Made by a program: the position numbers and the translations under genes. From assembly GCA_001821015.1 (NCBI GenBank), contig MHRQ01000023.1:1-21481 (forward strand): a DNA stretch of 21,481 nt. Reading direction: 5' to 3'. Shown here piece by piece: positions 6,508-12,973 of this stretch. Every line of letters starts with the position of its first letter. Within the stretch, counting starts at the first letter, position 1. This stretch comes from Candidatus Taylorbacteria bacterium RIFCSPHIGHO2_02_FULL_46_13 (lineage in GTDB: Bacteria > Patescibacteriota > Minisyncoccia > Phycocordibacterales > DSPV01). A model generated the notes under the pieces. The model was not told the DNA's origin, made no database searches, and saw nothing but the letters and a program-made list of their open reading frames with translations.

Positions 6508-7347
6508 ATGAAAACAAAAGAAATAAAAAGTGCAGGCAAAACAATCGCCGATATTTATTTACAAGGTTCTGATCCCGGCGCAACTGCTGGAGATAAAAAG
6601 AGGTTGGTGTCACATTTGTCGAAAGACATTAAAGAAACGGATATCGGTTATGCGGGTTTCAGTACCAAGGATGCACTTAATAGCTACCTGATGAGTACTG
6701 TTTTTGACGAAAAAGAAACTGACAACGAAATTTTCAATTTTGCTTTAGACGAAAAGAAAATAGTCAGAGCAATCAAAGAAGCAGTTGTTCAGTGCTCTAA
6801 TAAACTGCCCACTGAAACCGTTCACATTTTCGTCTTCCCTACATTCAGTAAATTCGTTAAAGAAAAGATGTTCGGGACAACCGGCTATACGCCGTGGAAA
6901 GATACAATTCTGGTATTCGTAAATCCGCTCAATCAGTATTGGGAAAGAGCTTTAACCGAAACCATCGGTCATGAGTACGGCCATTCAGTATCCCTACGAT
7001 ACAACAAATGTGAATCGCTGCTCGATTCAATAATTTTTGAAGGTTTGGCTGAGCATTTTCGCGAACAAGCCGTTGGCGACGAACGGGCACCTTGGACAAA
7101 AGTTCTTGGTATAAACCAATCCAGAAGCTTGTTTCTAGAAATGGAATTAGGGAACCTTCTACAATCAACCGACAAAAAAGTCTATCGCGCCGTATTTTTT
7201 GGTAACGAAAAGTACGCTCGGTGGACCGGGTACTCTGTTGGTTACCATCTAGTAGAATCGTTTGTAACAAACAATCCAAATCTGAAGTGGCAGGAAATCA
7301 TTAAAATGAGACCAAAGGATATTTTCGACCGGGCACATTTTAAATAA
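6508..7347 (+). CDS. DUF2268-type (YjaZ-like) putative zinc metalloprotease
   Basis: A 279-residue soluble protein without signal peptide. The C-terminal half has the zincin motif HEYGH at 155-159 (His155, His159 as metal ligands, Glu156 as base) and a downstream E-G-L-A-E-H segment where Glu178 could be the third ligand. This is the DUF2268/YjaZ arrangement. The N-terminal part is mixed helical and unassigned. It lies convergent to the ATP-grasp ligase gene, with a terminator between them, at the edge of the RiPP-like locus. A role as precursor peptidase or immunity protein is possible but not shown. The ATG at 6508 has no good ribosome binding site. Confidence 0.8.
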   Translation: MKTKEIKSAGKTIADIYLQGSDPGATAGDKKRLVSHLSKDIKETDIGYAGFSTKDALNSYLMSTVFDEKETDNEIFNFALDEKKIVRAIKEAVVQCSNKLPTETVHIFVFPTFSKFVKEKMFGTTGYTPWKDTILVFVNPLNQYWERALTETIGHEYGHSVSLRYNKCESLLDSIIFEGLAEHFREQAVGDERAPWTKVLGINQSRSLFLEMELGNLLQSTDKKVYRAVFFGNEKYARWTGYSVGYHLVESFVTNNPNLKWQEIIKMRPKDIFDRAHFK

Positions 7348-7350
7348 AAA

Positions 7351-7379
7351 CCCGAGCTGTCAGTAAACTGTAGCTCGGG
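7351..7379 (-). terminator. Terminator of the ATP-grasp gene
   Basis: An 8-bp GC-rich stem (7351-7358 with 7372-7379) with further pairing CAGT/ACTG inside. On the minus strand a TTTTTATTT tract follows. The inverted repeat starts 3 nt after the stop of the convergent DUF2268 gene. Confidence 0.8.
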
Positions 7380-7415
7380 GTGGGTTTGGTTAGGATTGGC
7401 GAGATGTTCTCTCGG

Positions 7416-8369
7416 CTAGTGCAGATGAGATTGCAGATAGTCGGCAATCGCTTTACACACGGCACCGTTATAGACACGGTCAATCCACCACCATGCTCCA
7501 CAAACATTCAGTTCAAGGAAATAGATATTTCCCCGCGTATCCTCCATAAAGTCAGCCGAGCAGTAATTGACGGAGAGGTCTTTCATGAGAGTAGTAAGCT
7601 TTTGAAGTATGCCGGAATCAAAAGTGCACGCTTCATATAAAGACTCAATCAGTGAACCGTGGCGAATGTCCTCATGTTGCCACTCATTCGGCTTACACCG
7701 AGCGGCAAACGTTCGTTGATCAACGACAACAACCCTGTAGTCCGCCCGTCTCGCGCAGTATGTCTGGTATATGACCGGACAGAACGCGAGATCTTCATCA
7801 CATGCCAACCAATCAGAGCAAACAATCTTGGTGTACGCGGCATCCAGGTGATTTTTCGAAGTCGGCATCCATGGTGTTGCCAGATTCTTGGCAACCACGG
7901 GCACCTCAGAAGCAAAACCTCGAATACGTTTTGGGTCGTTTGATATCAAAGTTTGCATGATGGGCATACCGAGTCGCTGTGCTTGCATGAGCTGTAGAAT
8001 TTTGTTCGATGCAGATAGGACGCATCGGGGTCGATTCAGCCACGGGACACAGAGGATATCAGAAAGAGCAAGTTGTGCCGCCCACAGATTTTCGCGTTGC
8101 AGGCACTGCATATCAGTTGCCGTTTGCCTCAAGTATGGAGGATTTTGTTGGCACCACCCAACTGCAATGTTTGAGGTGTCAATCTCCCTTGCATCGCACG
8201 TAAGACGAATATCGGTGTTCTCTTTGCGGATATTGTAGGAGGTATAGGATGCGTGTTCTCCATCGTCGCTGTTGAATCGAAAGACAGGAACGGCACGGTT
8301 GCGCAACATGTCAATAACTGCATCGGCTTCAAATCCTCGCCGATGTGTCATAATCAAGACGGTTTTCAT
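7416..8369 (-). CDS. MvdD/TgmB-like ATP-grasp ligase (graspetide maturase)
   Basis: A 317-residue ATP-grasp enzyme of the family that forms ester or amide cross-links between side chains of ribosomal peptides. The N-terminal segment (VLIMTHRRGFEADAVIDML, then VPVFRFN) is typical of the pre-ATP-grasp domain. PWLNRPRCVLSASNKILQLM and a 'P-I-M-Q-T-L-I-S-N-D-P' loop match the central part of TgmB/MvdD. The C-terminal NYCSADFMED and FLELNVCGAWWWID carry the Glu and Asn metal ligands (E-L-N); TgmB usually reads N-P-N-G-Q-W where this has N-V-C-G-A-W. AAAGGAA precedes the ATG at 8369. A precursor-like gene lies at 10339-10500, across the S9 peptidase. No methyltransferase (TgmC) is seen. Confidence 0.85.
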   Translation of the reverse strand: MKTVLIMTHRRGFEADAVIDMLRNRAVPVFRFNSDDGEHASYTSYNIRKENTDIRLTCDAREIDTSNIAVGWCQQNPPYLRQTATDMQCLQRENLWAAQLALSDILCVPWLNRPRCVLSASNKILQLMQAQRLGMPIMQTLISNDPKRIRGFASEVPVVAKNLATPWMPTSKNHLDAAYTKIVCSDWLACDEDLAFCPVIYQTYCARRADYRVVVVDQRTFAARCKPNEWQHEDIRHGSLIESLYEACTFDSGILQKLTTLMKDLSVNYCSADFMEDTRGNIYFLELNVCGAWWWIDRVYNGAVCKAIADYLQSHLH

Positions 8370-8403
8370 ATTAGGTTCCTTTTGGTTTGTCAGTGAACTA
8401 TTT

Positions 8404-8432
8404 TTGCAAATATATCACGAAAATAGTAGGAT
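8404..8432 (+). promoter_or_regulatory. Possible promoter of the S9 peptidase gene
   Basis: TTGCAA (8404-8409), 17 nt, TAGGAT (8427-8432), 22 nt before ATG 8455. It overlaps the leftward promoter, so the two genes may share control. Confidence 0.4.
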
Positions 8433-8437
8433 GTAAA
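8409..8437 (-). promoter_or_regulatory. Promoter of the ATP-grasp gene
   Basis: On the minus strand, TTTACA (8432-8437), exactly 17 nt, then TATATT (8409-8414), about 40 nt before the ATG at 8369. It overlaps a divergent candidate for the S9 gene. Confidence 0.65.
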
Positions 8438-8454
8438 TACTTCGGCAAACAAAC

Positions 8455-10335
8455 ATGAGAAAAAAAAGAACCAATGACAAAATGCGAAAAGGATGGGAAA
8501 AAGCTTTCTACTTCAGACAGGTATTGTGGGTACATTCCGCCCGCGATGCTTCTCATCGGATGCTCGTTGTGTCAAACGAATCTGGTAAATTCGAATTGCA
8601 TACATATGATGCGCGCACCGGATTTACACGGCAGATGACGAACAGACGCAACGGCACGATTTTCGGCTCCATTTCCCCTGATGGGAATTTTATTTATTAC
8701 ATAGATGAAAGACAGGGGAGCGAGCATGGGCATTTCTTTCGGATACCGTTCGCTGGAGGAGAGGCAGTGGACATAACGCCCGATCTGCCCGTGTATTACT
8801 CGTACAATGTAAGCAGTAGTGATAACGGAGATCGTGTGGTCTTTACGGCATCAATTGGAGAGACGAGCAAAGTCTATTTGATTTCTCTAGGGCAAGAAAA
8901 AACTCAATGCGTGTATTCTTCATCGCATGTTGTCAGTGAAGCAGTTATAAGCGGAGATGGTCAGTACACCTGCATCGCTGAGCTTAAAGAAACGTCGCAC
9001 GATATGTTAGTGATAGACAATACTACCGGTGGAATAACGCGGAGCTCAATCCAAAATGTCTGGGGAACCATTACACCATGTCTATTCTCTTCAGATGCTT
9101 CAAATTCTCGAATACTGTGTTTGACTAATATATATGGGTCATATTCCCCAGCTTTTTTTCATGTCTCAACAGGAAAAATGGAGAAAGTTAATATCGGCCA
9201 GCCGGGGGATATATTCGTTCTCGATTGGAACCAGAAGAATACTATGCTTACCGTCTGCGCGGTAGACCAGGTGGAACAAAAACTCTTTACATACAACATT
9301 AGTACTGAAAGAGTACGCCGCATTGGCCCTAGATATGGCAGCTTCGACCTCTTCTTTGGTTCGGTAGCTCATCTCGCTGATGGGTCAATGTTGCTCAAAT
9401 GGCAATCATTTGAGTCACCGGCAAGGATAATCAAATTGAAAGCGCCATTGTATACAAGAACCACTTATGTTTATGGAACACAGTCAACTTTCCCCGATAT
9501 GCAGAAAGACAGAGACTTTCAAAGTGAGTGGTGCGTCTCGTCCGACGGGACGAAAGTGCATACATGGGTAGCCCGTCCGAAAGGTGCAAAGAAAAAATAC
9601 CCGTTCATCATTGACATTCACGGAGGACCTCATGGGATCGTTAATGATGAATACCTCCCGCGGGTTCGCGCATGGCTTGATCACGGTTTCGGATATTGCG
9701 CGGTCAACTATCGCGGTTCTATCAGTTTCGGAGAAGATTTTGAGAGGAAAATATACCGGAACCCTGGACACTGGGAAGTCGAGGATGTAGTCGCAACGCG
9801 TAATCACCTTGTAAAAAAGGGTTGGACAAATCCCGACAGTGTTGTTTTGTTCGGTTGGTCATGGGGCGGTTACGTTGCTTTGCTGGCTCTTGGAAAATAC
9901 CCCGCTTTATGGAAAGGCGCTTTTGCCGGGACACCGATTACGGATTGCATTATGCAATACGAGGATGGATCAGCTTTCTTCAAGGCATTCGATCGGGAGT
10001 TATTTGGCGGTACACCCGACGAAGTGTTGAGAAGATATGTCCGTAGTTCTCCTGTTACCTATGTAGATAGCATTCAAGCGCCAATTTTAATTATATACGG
10101 AAAAAATGATACGCGCTGTCCTCCGCGGCAGATTATCCACTTCAAACAGGTTATGGAGAAAGCCGGAAAGCAACTCAGTGTTCGTTCATTTTCTTCAGGA
10201 CATGTCGGGGGGTTTGCCGACACAAAAATGCGAGTCTATCATTTCTCGCTTGCTCTTAAGTTCGCTTTGGATATAACTCAAAAAAAAACTCCGAGGAGTA
10301 ACCCTCGGAGAACCTTCAAGAGAAGGAGGCGTTAA
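8455..10335 (+). CDS. S9 family peptidase (prolyl oligopeptidase / acylaminoacyl peptidase type)
   Basis: A 626-residue protein with an N-terminal seven-bladed-propeller-type region (about 30-335, repeated SPDG-like blades) and a C-terminal alpha/beta hydrolase. The oxyanion loop is HGGPHG (389-394). The catalytic triad is Ser469 in GWSWGGY, Asp552 in YGKNDTRCP and His583 in SSGHVGG. No signal peptide, so it is probably cytoplasmic. S9 enzymes cleave short peptides after proline or remove N-terminal blocked residues. It lies between the ATP-grasp gene and the proline-containing precursor-like gene, so leader removal is an attractive guess. The last 20 or so residues are very basic because the gene end runs through the minus-strand terminator of that precursor. 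No clear ribosome binding site. Confidence 0.9.
   Translation: MRKKRTNDKMRKGWEKAFYFRQVLWVHSARDASHRMLVVSNESGKFELHTYDARTGFTRQMTNRRNGTIFGSISPDGNFIYYIDERQGSEHGHFFRIPFAGGEAVDITPDLPVYYSYNVSSSDNGDRVVFTASIGETSKVYLISLGQEKTQCVYSSSHVVSEAVISGDGQYTCIAELKETSHDMLVIDNTTGGITRSSIQNVWGTITPCLFSSDASNSRILCLTNIYGSYSPAFFHVSTGKMEKVNIGQPGDIFVLDWNQKNTMLTVCAVDQVEQKLFTYNISTERVRRIGPRYGSFDLFFGSVAHLADGSMLLKWQSFESPARIIKLKAPLYTRTTYVYGTQSTFPDMQKDRDFQSEWCVSSDGTKVHTWVARPKGAKKKYPFIIDIHGGPHGIVNDEYLPRVRAWLDHGFGYCAVNYRGSISFGEDFERKIYRNPGHWEVEDVVATRNHLVKKGWTNPDSVVLFGWSWGGYVALLALGKYPALWKGAFAGTPITDCIMQYEDGSAFFKAFDRELFGGTPDEVLRRYVRSSPVTYVDSIQAPILIIYGKNDTRCPPRQIIHFKQVMEKAGKQLSVRSFSSGHVGGFADTKMRVYHFSLALKFALDITQKKTPRSNPRRTFKRRRR
10280..10310 (-). 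terminator. Terminator of the precursor-peptide gene, inside the S9 3' end
   Basis: A perfect CTCCGAGG/CCTCGGAG stem (10289-10296 with 10303-10310) with a 6-nt loop, followed on the minus strand by a run of nine T. It overlaps codons for the S9 peptidase C-terminus. Confidence 0.85.
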
Positions 10336-10338
10336 CCG

Positions 10339-10500
10339 CTACTCTTCCTGGCAGTGTTTGACCGGACTATGCAGTGCGGGACTGCGGTGAGTCCAAGTCT
10401 GCGTTTTCTGATCGTAAGAACCAGCATCAGCCACTGGTGCGGGAATCGGCTCAAATAGGCGTTTAACCAGAGGTATTTCGGTCATTTCATTTGTTTTCAT
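10339..10500 (-). CDS. Candidate graspetide precursor peptide (TgmA-like)
   Basis: A 53-codon gene from ATG 10500 to TAG 10339. Its product starts MKTNEMTEIPLVKRLFEPIP, then APVADAGS, then YDQKTQTWT, and ends in SPVKHCQEE. The order of elements (PLVKRL-F motif, proline-rich stretch, Y-D-x-x-x-Q, then a Ser/Thr/Lys-containing tail with acidic residues) resembles TgmA precursors (TIGR04186 type). The likely core would be about residues 35-53, with Thr35, Thr37, Ser40, Ser45 and Lys48 as possible partners of Glu52 and Glu53. A GGAAG lies just upstream of the ATG. It has its own promoter, dyad sites and a strong terminator, which makes a real transcript likely. No homolog search was possible. Confidence 0.7.
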   Translation of the reverse strand: MKTNEMTEIPLVKRLFEPIPAPVADAGSYDQKTQTWTHRSPALHSPVKHCQEE

Positions 10501-10520
10501 CGCTTCCACTTTCTATTTAT

Positions 10521-10537
10521 GTTGGGAGCTACCCAAC
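10521..10537. promoter_or_regulatory. Inverted repeat in the precursor leader
   Basis: GTTGGG (10521-10526) and CCCAAC (10532-10537) around a 5-nt loop, 20 nt upstream of the precursor ATG. It may be an RNA hairpin or a protein site. Confidence 0.4.
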
Positions 10538-10540
10538 TAT

Positions 10541-10554
10541 GTGATGTACACCAC
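10541..10554. promoter_or_regulatory. Operator-like palindrome upstream of the precursor gene
   Basis: GTGATGTACACCAC is a 14-bp dyad, perfect except for one base pair, centred on TGTACA. It lies between the precursor promoter and its ATG, a fitting place for a repressor. No regulator gene is recognised nearby apart from the distant DUF397 gene. Confidence 0.45.
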
Positions 10555-10599
10555 AGTTTATCCGCTCCTCGCGTGAGGTGGCACTGTGAACTACTAATA

Positions 10600-10627
10600 A
10601 CTGTATCAATCTAACCCTGTTTGTCAA
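10600..10627 (-). promoter_or_regulatory. Promoter of the precursor-peptide gene
   Basis: On the minus strand, TTGACA (10622-10627), 16 nt, then TACAGT (10600-10605), giving a leader of about 90 nt. The TTGACA stands at the same distance (36 nt) from the rightward TATAAT as at copy 1 near 2060. Confidence 0.5.
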
Positions 10628-10641
10628 TGAGCTGTGGTAAG

Positions 10642-10669
10642 TGAGAAAAGGCTGGATTTTTGGTATAAT
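10642..10669 (+). promoter_or_regulatory. Recurrent promoter, copy 3, driving the oxoamine synthase operon
   Basis: TGAGAA (10642-10647) and TATAAT (10664-10669) with the TG extension. ATGGAGGGAAT follows 7 nt later and would open an 18-residue reading frame ending at 10733, which overlaps the start of the next gene. Confidence 0.7.
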
Positions 10670-10722
10670 TCTAGGTATGGAGGGAATAGAAAGTTCGTTA
10701 GTTCTATGGATTCTCACTTTAT

Positions 10723-11946
10723 ATGAAACTTAGTGAGATAAATAAGGTGCTTTCTTTTATTGAGGATAAGGTTATTTATCCAGACATTTCTACTATTGAG
10801 GGGGCTTCAACTAACCCGGAAATAACTGTAAATGGGGAAAAAGTATTGATTTTCTGCTCTAACAATTACTTGAGTCTTGCTACAGACCCTCGAATTAAAG
10901 AGGAGATGAAAAAAGCTGTTGAACGTTATGGGATGGGTTCTGGAGGGTCACGACTGGTTTCAGGAAATACTGAGATACAGGGAGAACTTGAGCGGAAAAT
11001 AGCACAGTTTAAAGGAACTGAAGATGCAATAACGTTTTCAACCGGATATATGGCTAACACGGGCGTGATACCGGCATTATTAGATCCCCTTGCGCATTCT
11101 TTTGTAAGTTATTTGAAAGGCAAGACATTTTTACGTGATACGAGTGTGGTTTTTAGTGATGAACTTAATCATGCCAGTATCGTTGACGGTATTCGTCTCT
11201 CAAGAGCTGAAAAGATTATTTATAAACATCGAGACCTTGATGACCTAGAAAGACTTTTAAAAAAGGCAAGTGGATATAGCAGAAAACTAATTATCACTGA
11301 TGGGGTTTTTAGTATGGATGGAGACATAACTCCTCTTGGGGGGATTATGGGTCTTGGGAAAAAATATGATGTCGTAGTCATGGTGGATGATGCTCATGCA
11401 ACTGGTGTTTTGGGGGAGTCGGGTAGAGGAACTGCACAGCATTTCCATTTGCAAACACCCCCAGATATAACCATGGGGACTTTTACGAAAGTATTCGGTG
11501 GGGTAGGGGGATTTATTGCGGGGACAAAAGAACTTATTAAGTATTTACGAGTTACGGCTCGAACGTATATTTTTTCAGCTCCTATCCCACCAGTAATTGC
11601 TGCAGGTCTTATAAAGTCAATTGATATTGTTTCGAGTGAACCACAGAGAAGAGAGCGATTGTGGGGTAATGTGTCATACTTGCATGAACAACTAGCAAAG
11701 CACGACTTCGATACGTTAGAGAGTCAAACTCAGATTATACCAATCGTGATTGGAGATGAAAAAAAAGCAATTACAGTTTCACGTCGTCTACTTGAAAAAG
11801 GTTATTTTATTCCTTGTATACGTTGGCCGGCAGTTGCACACGGGGCTAGCAGGTTACGTCTCACATTAATGGCTGATCACACAAAGGAGCATATGGATGG
11901 TTTGGTAAAAGCTCTTGTTTCTATAAAAGAAGAGCTTAGATTTTAA
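10723..11946 (+). CDS. Alpha-oxoamine synthase family PLP enzyme (KBL/AONS/CqsA-like)
   Basis: A 407-residue fold-type I PLP enzyme that would condense an amino acid with an acyl-CoA. Motifs: GMGSGGSRLVSGN (71-83), DELNHASIVDG (146-156) with the His that stacks on PLP, VDDAHATG (221-228) with the pyridine-binding Asp, and Lys256 in TFTKVFGGVGG as the Schiff-base lysine. An extra segment near 122-138 precedes the DELNH motif. Family members include glycine C-acetyltransferase, 8-amino-7-oxononanoate synthase, serine palmitoyltransferase and the autoinducer synthases CqsA and LqsA. No biotin genes are present in the window. It leads an operon with an amidohydrolase (7-nt gap) and a multi-TM histidine kinase, so a signal-synthase role is possible. 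The exact acyl and amino substrates are unknown. Confidence 0.88.
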   Translation: MKLSEINKVLSFIEDKVIYPDISTIEGASTNPEITVNGEKVLIFCSNNYLSLATDPRIKEEMKKAVERYGMGSGGSRLVSGNTEIQGELERKIAQFKGTEDAITFSTGYMANTGVIPALLDPLAHSFVSYLKGKTFLRDTSVVFSDELNHASIVDGIRLSRAEKIIYKHRDLDDLERLLKKASGYSRKLIITDGVFSMDGDITPLGGIMGLGKKYDVVVMVDDAHATGVLGESGRGTAQHFHLQTPPDITMGTFTKVFGGVGGFIAGTKELIKYLRVTARTYIFSAPIPPVIAAGLIKSIDIVSSEPQRRERLWGNVSYLHEQLAKHDFDTLESQTQIIPIVIGDEKKAITVSRRLLEKGYFIPCIRWPAVAHGASRLRLTLMADHTKEHMDGLVKALVSIKEELRF

Positions 11947-11953
11947 TAGTGAT

Positions 11954-12973
11954 ATGGACGATCAAGAGATTTTGAGTCGGTTTCAAGAAGTTAAGAAACA
12001 AGCAGGACTTATTTTTTATGATACCCATTTTCATCCGCATGATGTCTTTGGATTTCACTCGGCACATATAGAACACCAAGATGATTTGCAAGTGGAGAAC
12101 AACCCAACTTTATTAGAGCGTTTCCACTATAATAGTTTTTCACTAACTCTTTTGGAAATACTTTTTCGTAGAGTTCCTAGATATATTCAAAAAGAAATAA
12201 AGAAGAGATTTAAAATAACAGATCAGGAATTTCTTCTTAAGACTTTAACCGATGCCTCAATGGACAATGCAGTTCTTGTGCCAATTTATCCCAAAGTCTC
12301 ACCCCAAAGCTTATATTCCGTTCTCGATTCTCCACGTTTTCTAAGACTTGGTTCAGTAAATTTTGATCTAGAGGAGAAGGAATTGGAACGCGATTTGTAT
12401 AGTCAGGTTGAGCTATATTCAATTCGAGGAATTAAACTCCACCCCAATATCCAATTATTCTATCCTCACCCCTCCTTAAACCCTTCGGTTTTTGAATCAA
12501 AATTAAATGCCGTTTATCGTTTTGCAGAGAAGCACAAACTCTATCTCTTGTTCCATGGGGGGATCTCGTTTGTTCCCACAGGTTCAACTTTTGAGAAAAG
12601 AGAGTATGCTTTACTTAAACACTTTTTCTCAAATAGAAGGAGTTTTATACAAGATTTGAGGATTCCTGTTGTGATAGCTCATCTTGGTGTTTATAATGTA
12701 AGAAACCCGAACCTTGATTTAGTGCTACACCTAGCCAAATATAAAAATGTTTATTTTGATACAGCGGGTGTAAACCCAGCCCATATCTCGACATTTCTGA
12801 AGCGTTGTGGGATAGAGAAGTTATTGTTTGGTTCGGATGCGTTGTACTTCAATCTAAAGTACAATCTCATTTTGTTGCTCCGTGTATTGTACGATTATTC
12901 CGCAAGCAACTATCAAGAAAACATCGCTAAGGTATTTAGCCAAAATTACTCTAATCTTTTAAAGAACATCTGA
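11954..12973 (+). CDS. Amidohydrolase family 2 metal-dependent hydrolase
   Basis: A 339-residue TIM-barrel metal hydrolase (Amidohydro_2 type). Metal-site features are DTHFHPH (His25, His27), a lysine in IKLHPN (161), His201 in FHGG, His243 in IAHLG and Asp295 in FGSDALY. An unusual helical insertion lies between about residues 48 and 95. Family members hydrolyse amide or ester bonds or decarboxylate aromatic acids; the substrate is not known. It follows the oxoamine synthase by 7 nt, and its TGA overlaps the kinase ATG by one base, which indicates translational coupling. It may modify or degrade the product of the first enzyme. Confidence 0.82.
   Translation: MDDQEILSRFQEVKKQAGLIFYDTHFHPHDVFGFHSAHIEHQDDLQVENNPTLLERFHYNSFSLTLLEILFRRVPRYIQKEIKKRFKITDQEFLLKTLTDASMDNAVLVPIYPKVSPQSLYSVLDSPRFLRLGSVNFDLEEKELERDLYSQVELYSIRGIKLHPNIQLFYPHPSLNPSVFESKLNAVYRFAEKHKLYLLFHGGISFVPTGSTFEKREYALLKHFFSNRRSFIQDLRIPVVIAHLGVYNVRNPNLDLVLHLAKYKNVYFDTAGVNPAHISTFLKRCGIEKLLFGSDALYFNLKYNLILLLRVLYDYSASNYQENIAKVFSQNYSNLLKNI

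Noticed and set aside
7659..8238. Plus-strand frames opposite the ATP-grasp gene
   Set aside because: Shadow frames; the minus-strand protein has clear family motifs.
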